NCBI GenBank assembly: GCA_032158295.1
Contig: CM063251.1
Location: 5,920,253-5,984,252 of the forward strand
DNA length: 64,000 nt
Source of the DNA: Pycnopodia helianthoides
Lineage: Eukaryota; Echinodermata; Asteroidea; Forcipulatida; Asteriidae
Direction: 5' to 3'
The translations under genes and the position numbers were made by a program. Positions 12,103-22,022 of the stretch are shown in pieces (position 1 is the stretch's first letter; every line of letters begins with the position of its first letter). The notes beneath the pieces are model-generated. The model was given only the letters and a program-made list of their open reading frames with translations, did no database searches and was not told where the DNA came from.

Positions 12103-12415
12103 ACAACTAAACACAAACTGTTAAGCAAGGATTTTGTTGAAGACATTCTCATCTCGAACACAAGTTGCAATGGGCTTTTAATTCCATTATGTTACCAATT
12201 CCAACAGTTTCTTTTATCGGCATGGTGTTGAGAAGGGGTACACCGGGGTCGAAGTATTTAAATTTCAGTGAGTTTCAAATATTTTTCAATCGCACCTTTC
12301 CGTACAAACCTCGTTGCACCCCTCGTCAATCGTTATAGTTTTCCCATTCTAGTGAAGATTGCTGTGTATCTTCAATTGCGCATCCACGCTGTGGCGCTTC
12401 TTTTTCTGTGCACAC

Positions 12416-12750
12416 TCTAAAATCTCCCGGATCCGAGTTGAACCGGATTCCGGGTCCCAGTGGCCTAGCGTAAAGGGTGAGCCCTGGTCTGTGCTCTAAA
12501 ATGGATGGAGGGTGTGGGCCTGAAGGGTATGAGAATCACAAAATCAGACCACCACGATTCCTCGCTTACCTTCAGTAATTGTTTTGACTCGATCAGTTTA
12601 GTATTTAGTCGGTATTTTTTCTAAAGATTTCAAATAAGATAGCTTATTACTGCGTCCTTGCACTGTGTGTATTCCATATTCATGTGGCTAGTGCTGTGTG
12701 TAAAATCTCCCAGATCCGAATTGATCCGGATTCCGGGTCCCAGGGGCCTG
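12416..12750 (+). repeat. Split GGGTCCC-type repeat interrupted by inverted repeat D
   Basis: Two direct copies of a ~52-bp block (aaaatctccc...ggattccgggtcccag.ggcct) at about 12419-12470 and 12701-12752 flank the right arm of inverted repeat D (12466-12675). A diverged relative occurs at 58988-59215. The arrangement could be a duplication of the flank on insertion or two adjacent old copies. Confidence 0.6.
12466..12675 (-). repeat. Inverted repeat D, right arm
   Basis: Reverse complement of 8474-8690. Shared text includes atcagaccaccacgattcc and tcagtttagtatttagtcgg. See the left arm. Confidence 0.75.
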
Positions 12751-12759
12751 ACCTTTCAG

Positions 12760-15589
12760 TTCCGAGTCAATGGTTTAAAATGGTTTGAAAATGGGAGTTT
12801 AACTCTGATTCTGTGTTATTTTGACCCTTTTTGAGTCATTTTGAAATTGATTCTGAGTGCATAATAAATTCATCTGCCATTCAAAAACTAAACCTTTTTT
12901 TCACGATAATTTTAATGCCTGTCGTTATTGTGTGTACAAGTGCAAAATCTGCGGAATATTTGTTGTGTGTCTATGGTCAACGTTGCATCGCTCGATTTTA
13001 CCCCGAAAGAGTAAAACGTTTAGAATTGTTTCCACAAACAAATTGACAGATGATGATGTTAAAAAAATATTTTTACAATTGGCTGCTTTCGCATACAATG
13101 CACTATGTACGAACTGCTTTTGTTACATGCAAACATTTTGCGCGAATTGGTGCTGGTAATGTGAGATAATTTCGATTCCCTACCATTTTCTTTTTAAACT
13201 AAATTGGTGGATTTGTTCGTTTAGTGTCTCATATGAAATGTTGTCATGCTTCCTCGACTAAAAGAAAATAGTACATGTATCTATGTAAACAAAAAATGTT
13301 TAAACTACCAATATTTGGAAGATTCTTACAGAGCGAGCTATAAACCCAAATCACCCCTGTAAGATTACACGTGGACACTGTATGCTATTATAAACTAACA
13401 TTTATCGATTGTAACACGTAGTTGGTTTGTGGGATGGTTTTTTCTTTATGAATCTCTCGGCCCTTCATTTGGGGCACCAATCAATGACACGTAAGTCATT
13501 AAACAAGACCGGAGAAGGTCTGTTTGTAATACCAAGAAAGAACCTGTAATCCTTGATTTATCGATTTCTATACCAATATCATTAGAAATCAAAAACAACT
13601 TTAACGAGTGTGCAAAAAAACAAAAAAAAAACAATGTGTGTTAATACTATTGGGAAGGCATTCGCTATAAGAGGGTACAAAAGGTCACAATGCTTTCTTC
13701 ATCTGTTGGTATATCTTTTAAAAAAATAATCATAAAAAGGACTAAAAGGCCTTTGGCTGCACTTTTTGAAAAGTGACCTAGGTTGGTAGGACATTAGTTT
13801 TAACTTTCGGTTGCACTCATTGTACCAGTACTTTGTGTGTAAAAGAGGAGCTGCAAACTCCCCTTCCCGGGTTTATGCCCTTGCAGGTATACGAGCTAAT
13901 CTAATTAATGCATTAATGACATCATTCTTTGTGTTCGCTTTACTTAAGATGTCAAGGTAAAAACAAAATCTGTTGCATATTTTTATACAGTTTTCGGAAA
14001 TTAGTCAACCAACGTGCAAGTGGTTTTGCCATACACCGGCATGTACCCCTCAGGGTTGGGCGGATGCACACTATACTGCTGGTGCATAGTCGTCTTTTAG
14101 AAGCTATACACTGAGCTTCTCTGTTTCTTTTCAACATTAGCATTGTCTGCCTATTCCTAAATAATTACGATTAAAGTACAATTGATGTATAATTTTCCAT
14201 TGCCTATGATCTAGGTGTTTTGCTGTTGTTGAAGCAATTTATCAAATTTTGCAAAGACAATGCATAAACCAAAATCATGGTATGCTTTAGTTAATAAGAA
14301 ACTAAACTGATTGATTTTAAAACAGACCTTTTCTTTGATGTTTTCAAATAGAAAAAAGGAAGGTTTTTAGGAAGGGAGGGGGAAAGGTTAGAACTTACTG
14401 AAAAGAACATTTTTCCGGTGATAATATGTTGAGCCCCTTGTGTTTTATCACTGCATCGTCCTAACTGATATTAGTTTTTATGTTCATACCCCTTGTGTTT
14501 TATCACTGCATCGTCCTAACTGATATTAGTTTTTATGTTCATACCGCGCGCGCCAGCGGAAATCGAAAATTCTAAGCACCGGGCTTGCCCGACGTGAAAC
14601 ATTTAACCGTATAACATGTAATCTGGGCCAACGTGAAAAGACCGTGCAAATCTGTTCAATTAAATTTTCAATGAAGATCCAGTATTTTCAAGCATGTTTC
14701 TCTTCTTCTTTTCTCCCTTGCATTTTTTTTTTTGGGGGGGGGGGGCTAGACAAAAGTTGGGGCAGCCCCCCCCCCCCGTAGAACCGCGCCTGCTCAGCGA
14801 TGTTCCACTCTGTCCGATGCATGCTACTCACCTGGTGACCTTTCGCTGTCTATGGTGAAAAACTCAAGGTAAACCCAATAAACTGCACCCTAAGCAAACA
14901 TTTGCATCAAACAATCTTCAAGTGACCACAGCTCCAAAGATCAGTGAGCAGTGTATATTCAAAAGCCTGCAACAGTATGTAAATTGACTGTAATATACGT
15001 CATAGACTATGTAACTGTTTGCTGTATGTAAACATTACCAATTATGTTTATAATGGCATTTCCGCCGGTGTTCTCGAGATTTTGTCCTCATCATTGTTGA
15101 AGCGATGTTGACTTCCATGAAAAAAGACAGTTGCCTCAAGGATGGTTGTCTAGCATTGACATGGACCTCAGCATTGAGCTCCATAACGAAGATCAATGGA
15201 CCTCATCGCATTGTCGTCGGCGCGCCATCTTAGAGGTGAAACGACGATGAAACAATAGACCTTTTGCATTGGCTGCCATCTTTGATGACATGTGCACGTA
15301 TGAGTCTATTCGTTGCTTACCGATGATCACCATAGTATTATATTTATGTTCCCCGGTCCGTTGGTTGAAATCTACAACCAGAAAGCTAGGTTAATACTGG
15401 ATATGGCTAAGGAGACTGAACTATTATATTAACTGGAGAGTGATTTAAATCATCAATTCCAACAATTTATTTGCTCTATAATTCCGACAAATGTTAAAAG
15501 TTTAAAGCCATCATAAACCAATGTTTTGTTTCCTAAAATGCCCTGCTATTATAAACAATTAACGTTGCTAAAACGAAGCCATTAGGCCT
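12760..15589. other. Intergenic region, no gene seen
   Basis: Short overlapping frames at 12831-13159 show no motif. The region holds a perfect 55-bp tandem duplication (14434-14543) and facing G and C homopolymers at 14731-14777. No exon with credible splice signals was recognised. Confidence 0.45.
14434..14543 (+). repeat. Perfect 2 x 55-bp tandem duplication
   Basis: The unit begins ccccttgtgttttatcactg and ends tttttatgttcata; the second copy (14489-14543) follows directly and is identical. Absence of divergence indicates a very recent event or an assembly artefact. Confidence 0.9.
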
Positions 15590-15845
15590 ACCCTAATAAA
15601 CTAAAAGCCTGAATTACTCCGGCCAGAGTCGCTGACTCCCTTAATAAACTCCCCACAGCTCCAAGCTGAATTACTCCACCAGAGTCGCTGACGTTCCCTT
15701 TTATAGTAAACTCCCCTCAGTTACAAGCTGAATTACTCCACCAGAGTCGCTGACGTTCCCTTTTATAGTAAACTCCCCTCAGTTACAAGCTGAATTACTC
15801 CGCCAGAGTCGCTAACGCTCCCTTAATAAACTCCCTTACGGTAGT
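15590..15845 (+). repeat. Minisatellite, about 62-bp unit, four copies
   Basis: gaattactcc..ccagagtcgct recurs at 15611, 15668, 15730 and 15792 (spacings 57, 62, 62). The middle copies share cccttttatagtaaactccc. The outer copies have the shorter cccttaataaactcc variant. Confidence 0.85.
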
Positions 15846-16002
15846 TTTCATCACTGCATGTAATTTCCCACCTCGGATTAGCAGCTATGCCGTACTCATC
15901 ACAGCTGAACTTTTACTGGTTGTACGGTAAAACTTCACTGACCCCATTTGTTATTCTGGAGCCAGTCTACCTCGAGTTAGGTTCTATCCGACATTCAAGC
16001 TT

Positions 16003-16392
16003 AAAGGTACACGTTGCCTTGAATCGGCCGAGTTGGTCTATAAAAAGCGTTTGTAAACCGTTTGTTATAAATTGCATTTGGTTAGAAAGATGTTTTAAAA
16101 GTAGAATACAATGATCCACACAAATAATATGCCTCGAAATTGCGTGGTTTTCCTTTTACGTCGTGAACTATAACACTGTCGGCCATTTTATGGAGTCAAA
16201 TTTTTGACTCCAAAAAATGGCAGACCGTGTTAGCTCGCAAAGTTCAAGGAAAACCACGCAATTTTGAGGCATATTTGTGTGAATCATTGTATTCTACTTT
16301 TAAAACATCTTTCTAGCCATATGCATTTTATAACAAACGGTTACAAACGCTTTTTATAGACCAACTCGACCGATCCAAGGCAACGTGTACCA
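16003..16392. mobile_element. Large palindromic hairpin element (family C)
   Basis: The two halves are near-perfect reverse complements with arms of about 190 bp, from aaaggtacacgttgccttga at the left to caaggcaacgtgtacc at the right, centred on the gagtcaaatttttgactc palindrome near 16193-16210. A diverged partial copy forms the outer part of the nested element at 33823-35156. It looks like a fold-back MITE. Confidence 0.88.
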
Positions 16393-16439
16393 AACGAAAA
16401 TTAACGCCCCCGTATTTGGCAATCGACAATCACGTCTCG

Positions 16440-17180
16440 TCTATTTATGAATAAACATTCAATTCAATTCAATTCAATTCAATACTTTATTTCCACTCAA
16501 TCAATCAATCATACATACACGGCTTAAAACATAGTATAATGTGGTTGAGTGGTGGGAGTCTCCGAAAAAGCAGAGCTTGTCAAGTAGAGACCCCCATGAC
16601 GTGCGGCGCTTAAATATATTGCATACAGGATTTTATTATTGTTTGTTACACACAAAACAAATAATAATGACAGGTTGCACAGAAACAAGGACAAGGACTA
16701 GGACTAGGACAATAAGACGCGGACGTAGGCCTACTGCACAGCAGTAAAGTAATGGTCAAGAAGGTCAATCGGCAGAGGAAATGTATAAAATTTTCTTAAA
16801 TAAGTAACGACTGTTAACGCATTTTATGCCATTATTTATGGAATTCCAAAACTTAGCACCTTGATAACGAATTCCCTTTTGGGCAAATGTAGTATGGACA
16901 TATGGAATATGGATGTCACTGGTGTGCCTGGTAAAATGATGATGAACAAAGGTATTTGAGATGAACATAGATTGAAAATAATTAGGTAGTTCATGTTTAA
17001 ATAATTGAAACATAAAAACTCATAATTGGAGCAAATAAATATCATTGGCTTTAAGAGAATAACTCTCCGGTAGTTATTAATAACAAGAATGGCGGTGCCC
17101 ACACAATACGGCACACTCGTAAACTTGACCGTAAACTTGACATCAATAATAATATGGGAATAAACTTCAGTATACCCTGG
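16440..17180 (-). mobile_element. 3' end of a CR1/L2-type LINE, 5'-truncated
   Basis: On the minus strand the frame around 17045-16765 reads KANDIYLLQL, a stop, VFMFQLFKHELPNYF, then HHHFTRHTSDIHI, TTFAQKGIRYQGAKFWNSIN and SRYLFKKILY. This pattern (short helices, TRxxxxIHIP, QKGIRYxGxKxWNS, FKK near the end) is the usual tail of CR1/L2-like reverse transcriptases. The sequence ends at a (CAATT)n run, 16459-16483, on the plus strand, the kind of short-period 3' tail such LINEs carry. The in-frame stop and the missing RT core make it a dead fragment. Confidence 0.6.
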
Positions 17181-17484
17181 GAAAGACGATTTACAACTTT
17201 GAGGTAACTTCTCAAAGCATTTTAAACTAGCAAATTTAATTAAATGAGACCAGTGACCTCACACCACACCCGAAATTCTTATTATTTTTTTTGCAATTCT
17301 CAAATGGCTTTTTTTCCTACTCATTTTCTGATTGCACGGCACCTGCATGAATTTATGTTCATGTGAAAAGACACAAACTAATCGTTCTGCCAATGAAAAA
17401 AAGGGAATTGTGAATTCAATAAATATTTTTGACAAGTAAACCATAATGATCAAAACTGCCTTCGAACTGCCTCTAGCTACCGGG

Positions 17485-17650
17485 CAATCTCGGTGGTCTG
17501 GTTGGTAAGACATCTGCTCTGGAGTGGCAGAGGTCGTGGGTTCGAGTCCCACCCGAGTGATATGCCTGTGGATTTTTTTCACAGGACTCGGGGAAGTACT
17601 GAGTATACAGTGCTTTACACACATCGGTGAAAGGGTAAAACCAAATAGTA
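17485..17650 (+). mobile_element. tRNA-derived SINE
   Basis: An A-box-like TGGTCTGGTTGGTAAGACA and a perfect B box GGTTCGAGTCC lie 40-odd bases apart, with a D stem (GTCT/AGAC) and a T stem (GTGGG/CCCAC). The acceptor stem pairs poorly and the anticodon loop is too long for a functional tRNA. A non-tRNA body (cagtgctttacacacatcgg) follows. A tRNA pseudogene is the alternative. Confidence 0.7.
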
Positions 17651-19420
17651 TTCATAATGATCCAAATGGACAATATTAACTACTTTTGAGTAAGCAGCTC
17701 GGGACGGCCACATTTTGGCATTGGCCTATACTGATCGAGTTCAAAACGGATGTGCTTCGGAAATCTTTCCCCTGGGGTGCACTACACTAAAATGGCCAGA
17801 TTCATGTGCCAAGCTTTTTATCATTTTTTGTAGGCTCTCAATTACTTTTTACTAATAATTTGTGGGGTCATGCAATTAATAGATTGTGTAATTATGACAA
17901 GGCACAACCTGGGGGTTCTGTGCTTCAACTTTTGAGGAGATTTGATAGAGTTAGGCTTTAAAGTATGTCCTATTTGGCTTGGAAATTGGATGAGTGCTTC
18001 ATGAAAACTGGCAGCAAGTCGGTTTGGGAAAAAGCACATTTTCGGGGGTGTTTTTACCTGGGTAATTAGCAAAAATTCCAAACGGCTGATCTGCCAAAAA
18101 TTGAAAAGAAATCTGAAGTTTAGTTGTCCGAAAAAACATTTGATTGGTTTTCAAGAGGCTGAGAGACTTTAAAGTATTTTGATCATCTAGCATTCAGCAT
18201 TGGTTGATATCGGAGTTTATTTAGTGTGTGTTCATGCATGCACCCGAGGAGATTCTGTCCATGGACTAGAGGAGGTTGATTCTTGAAAAGAGAGGGCGCT
18301 ATCAGGCAAATAAAATGTGTAGGCCTACACAATTCGGCGAATGGGGTGGGGGGCAGAACCTCCCCCGCACCGGCCCCAGAGACATCACTGAACTTATTAC
18401 ATGGTGTCACCGCACACACACAAATAATAATATGTACCAGAATAAGGTTACCATCCAAAATGCCGCGTTACAATTTGTTTTCTTCTGCTTGTTGAAGCTG
18501 CTCTCTGAAAATCTGGGCCCATGATTTCATAGAGCTGCGAAACAATTTCCTGCCATCCAAAAAGGAGCAGTATAGTGGTACATGTGAAATGGTATTTTGG
18601 CCGATTACCTTATTCTGTTAAGCATAATTTTGTTGTGCTTAGCTACTTTTGTGCATATGCAGCTCTATGAAAATGGACCCATGCCTAATTTGCTTTCCCG
18701 ATGAAAGAGGCGATAGAGGGCGGGTTTCATCTTGAAGTCATTGATCTCCAGGAAGTGCATCGAACTTTCAGAACGGTACCCTGACTGTATGCTCACGATC
18801 GAAACAATAATCAAGAAAAGAAATTGTTTTCATTGAGTTTATCAGGCTAATATAAGTTGCCATGGGATGAAGCACGCTGAATTAATACTACAGTGCTACT
18901 ACACTAGTTCAAGTGGTACTGTATCATTAGCTACATAATCCATGCATGCCATTGTACACTCTCAAGCTAGCTCAAGAACGTTCTTCTATTGAAAGGGATA
19001 TATTCAAAAATACAGGTGACTTTCTCTACTCACTCTGTAGTTACTACTGTACGGTACTACACTAGAAATCTACCTAACTTGTCAGTTTGATGGAATAACA
19101 TGAACCTTGTGTTGAGCTACCCCCAACAAAATATTCGTGAGGTTTGTTCGGCCATCGTTCGTGGAGACGATAGCGGAACGAACTCTTGTAATTAAACTTA
19201 AACTTTGTACTATTCTAGTTCTAGGACTCATGTCAGGAATAAGTTGGGCCTAAAATATGTGTACAGGCGCGGCCTAGAGACAGATGTCTACAGCAGGACA
19301 GCTAGCTGAGTGCATGACGCAGGGCATGGGGCAATGAACTCAAACTGACACTATGTTTATGTATGAGAATTACCATGTATGACCATAGAGGTAGAGCTTT
19401 AGACTTTTTTTTAATGTTTC
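17651..19420. other. Intergenic region, no gene seen
   Basis: Low-complexity, AT-rich sequence. Overlapping short frames around 18183-18524 lack motifs and splice context. Confidence 0.4.
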
Positions 19421-19815
19421 CTTAAGGGAACATTACAGAATTGGTAAGAAAAAACTTGTAAAATATACTTTTTGATCACAGATTTACATAAAACTTACAC
19501 GGTCTAATGATGATGATAGTCGAAAACATCCCTTGAAATATTTCTGTCTGAAATGCCATATTTGATGAGAAATGAATAGACTAATTTTCCGATTGGAGTT
19601 TATCGCTCAGTGAGCGTTTTATTCATTTGTTGAACCTATATGATTTTATGCAAATGTGTAATCGGTTTTTTCACTATTTTCTCGTGACCCAGATGGCCGA
19701 TCGATCTCAAACTTCTACAGGTTTGTCAGTTTATGTATATGGTGGATTACATAAAGTGCTTACACTGCCAGCAACTGTTTTGTTAGCAAAAACCAATTCT
19801 GTAACGTTCTTTTAA
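19421..19815. repeat. Family A repeat (MITE-like), copy 2
   Basis: Complete copy: starts ttaagggaacattacagaat, ends gtaacgttcttttaa, giving inverted termini. The internal blocks are the same as in copies 1, 3 and 4. Confidence 0.85.
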
Positions 19816-20410
19816 GTTTGAAAAAAAAACCTTGGGAGCTAAAAAATTGAAGAAAACAAACAGGTTAATTCATAGAGGTAGAGTTGAAATTCTAATTCTA
19901 CCTCCATGGTTAAAAAATGTGGAGTAAATATTGAATAATAAAAGAAGAATATTTGTATTAGTTTTGGAAAACTCCAGCGTGTTGGGTGATTAAGGGAAAG
20001 CATTCCACTGAGCTATGCAGCAGTGGTAAAAAAAAACCTGCAATAATACGCTATTAATGTCGGCTACTCATGTACCTCAAAGAGGTCACTTGCAGTAGGC
20101 TAGTAATAGGCCAGGGAATAGTGTTTAATCTAGCCTAGGTTCGACTCCTCCAGTGAAACGGACACTGACATATGACATCCTACCATGGCTATGTTTAATC
20201 CATCATGTACAGTTGTACATTGTAGCTGATGCCTGCAATTATGTTCACTTTTATCTGTTTTTTGTTAAAGTGATAACATAACATTGCTAGTCTGCAAGAT
20301 AGGCTACAAGCCTGATTTCTTCAATTTTATGACCATGGACGGGGAAGGAACACAAGCATGCGTTAGTTCATTACTCTGAACAGGAACGATACCTAAGTAA
20401 GAAAAGACTT

Positions 20411-20557
20411 TGGCTGTATCCGAAATTACGGCTACGGCTAGGGCTACGACTGTTGCTATGGGTGTTGCTAAGGACGTCTTATACTTCAATGCATAATGAC
20501 GCGGAAATCTAGCCATAGCCGTAGCCGTAGCTGTAGCCGCTAATTCGGACACGGCCT
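20411..20557. mobile_element. Short hairpin MITE upstream of the LRR-RRM gene
   Basis: Inverted termini ggctgtatccgaaattacgg and ccgctaattcggacacggcc enclose multiple GGCTAC/GTAGCC steps that pair with each other (ctagccatagccgtagccgt at the right). It lies about 200 bp upstream of the 3' splice site of the first coding exon. Confidence 0.7.
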
Positions 20558-20772
20558 AAGAGTAAGACTAAGTTGGAGTAAGAAACATCTTGAAAAATGT
20601 TTTAGCAAAAAATAAATAAAATAAAAAAATGACTTATTGTAAACAAACAATACAGTTTAAATAATTCAAAACAGCTGAAAAGTTTATGGAGGGATGTTGT
20701 GTTAATTTTCAATTAACTTATGTACGTAATTAGTTTTGTTCGCTGTTTATGTTCTCAGATACATTTTAAAAA

Positions 20773-20790
20773 ATGAATTCTGCTGAGTAA
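20773..20790 (+). other. Short upstream ORF (MNSAE)
   Basis: ATG AAT TCT GCT GAG TAA ends 20 bases before the main ATG, within the putative leader that begins after the acceptor gttctcag at 20759. It would lie in the mature 5'UTR if that acceptor is used and could damp translation; the ATG context (aaaATGa) is moderate. Confidence 0.45.
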
Positions 20791-20810
20791 CAACACAAGA
20801 GAGCAACGTG

Positions 20811-22022
20811 ATGGGTTGCAACACATCCACAACATCTGCAATACCTAAACAAGCTGATGCACCAATAGAGGCTGCAGATATGACAGAGACTCAAAACAAA
20901 AATAATGTTCGTCATTCGAGTGATGAACATCAGAGTGAACTCCCTAGTGACACCAAAGAACATACTCCATCATCAAGATTCAAGTCACCTCCTCCCATTA
21001 CAGATGCAGAAAATTCTTACAATGGGAATGGAGAAACTGTTCCTATTATTAAAAAAGGTCCTGGTGAACGACAAGGCACAGAGAAATATGAATTAGTGCA
21101 AGAGGAGCGGTTAAGTTTAGCATCTGTTTCAGATGGAAGTAAGAATATCTCTTCTACTCTCACTGGTAAAACGTCATCATCACTTTCAACCCAGGAGCAG
21201 AAAGATGCTATTAAAAATGAAGTTGTGGAGACGTCAGTTTACAACATTGTGGTAGATGAGCAGAGTTCGAACCCTTCAGAACAACATGTGATGGACCTAC
21301 CAAAGGCATTACCCTTGGAACCCACAAATCAGAACTCAAGTCCGAGAGAGGTAGTCGAAAGAATTGGCTCCGAAAATTCCTGCAGACGTAACATTGGTGA
21401 AGAGTCACCAGAGATAAAAGAAGACCAGGAAATTGTGGGAACTCAAACCCTGGAACAAATTCTGCACAGCAAAGACAGACAAAGAAGTATGGAGAAATCA
21501 TTTGAAGTTGTTCATGAAGTTCCGCCAGTCGAGCTGTCTTCTGCATATGAAATAGAAATGGAGCACGGTGAAATAGAGCAGAGACCCTCAAGTCAGGTGC
21601 ATCCTGAAAAACTTGTAGATCCTCCAGTTCAAGACTCAAACAGTTTTAGCAATGTCAACCAATTACAAAGTATGCTAGAACAAGAGAAGCTAAACCAGTC
21701 GGATGTTGACCAATCAAAAAGCCCCGTAGAAGAGAATACAATAAACCATCCTCATGCAGGCCAATCGAAAAGCTCGTTAGAACAGGATAAGCCTTGTGTT
21801 ATCCAATCGAAAAGCCCAGCACAACAGGAAGCTGGAAACCCTGATTCAGTTTGCCACCAGGAGCGGTTTAATCAAGGCTTAAGAAGCTTCTGTAGGCTTG
21901 TGGATTCCAAGGAGTTGCTTGGACTTGCAGACCCTCATGTCAGTATCCTGACTCTAGAGAGAGCCCCTGCCGGGCAGGGCTTTCCGTTCAAAAAGTTCTT
22001 GCTGAATCTCACAGGAATTACA
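20811..22022 (+). CDS. LRR-RRM gene exon 1: acylation motif and disordered region
   Basis: Residues 1-404. ATG at 20811 is chosen over the GTG just before it because MGCNTS is the functional-looking start. Composition is dominated by E, S, Q, N and P, so it is probably unstructured. Residues about 290-345 hold imperfect repeats around QSKS (DQSKSPVEEN, GQSKSSLEQD, IQSKSPAQQE). The last 60 residues (FCRLVDSKELLGLADPHVSI) become ordered-looking and lead into the LRRs. The donor is ACA|gtaaga, phase 0. A 5' non-coding exon is expected, since an acceptor (ttatgttctcag) lies 51 bases upstream. Confidence 0.85.

Noticed and set aside
16541..16747. ORF with (Arg-Thr)n tail
   Set aside because: Produced by a simple aggac(a/t)-type microsatellite near 16685-16712 at the edge of the LINE fragment.
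17491..17560. Functional tRNA gene
   Set aside because: B box and T stem are good, but the acceptor stem has only about five pairs and the anticodon loop is nine bases. A SINE body follows.
21211..21639. 142-codon minus-strand frame opposite LRR-RRM exon 1
   Set aside because: Antisense shadow of the Glu/Gln-rich coding exon.
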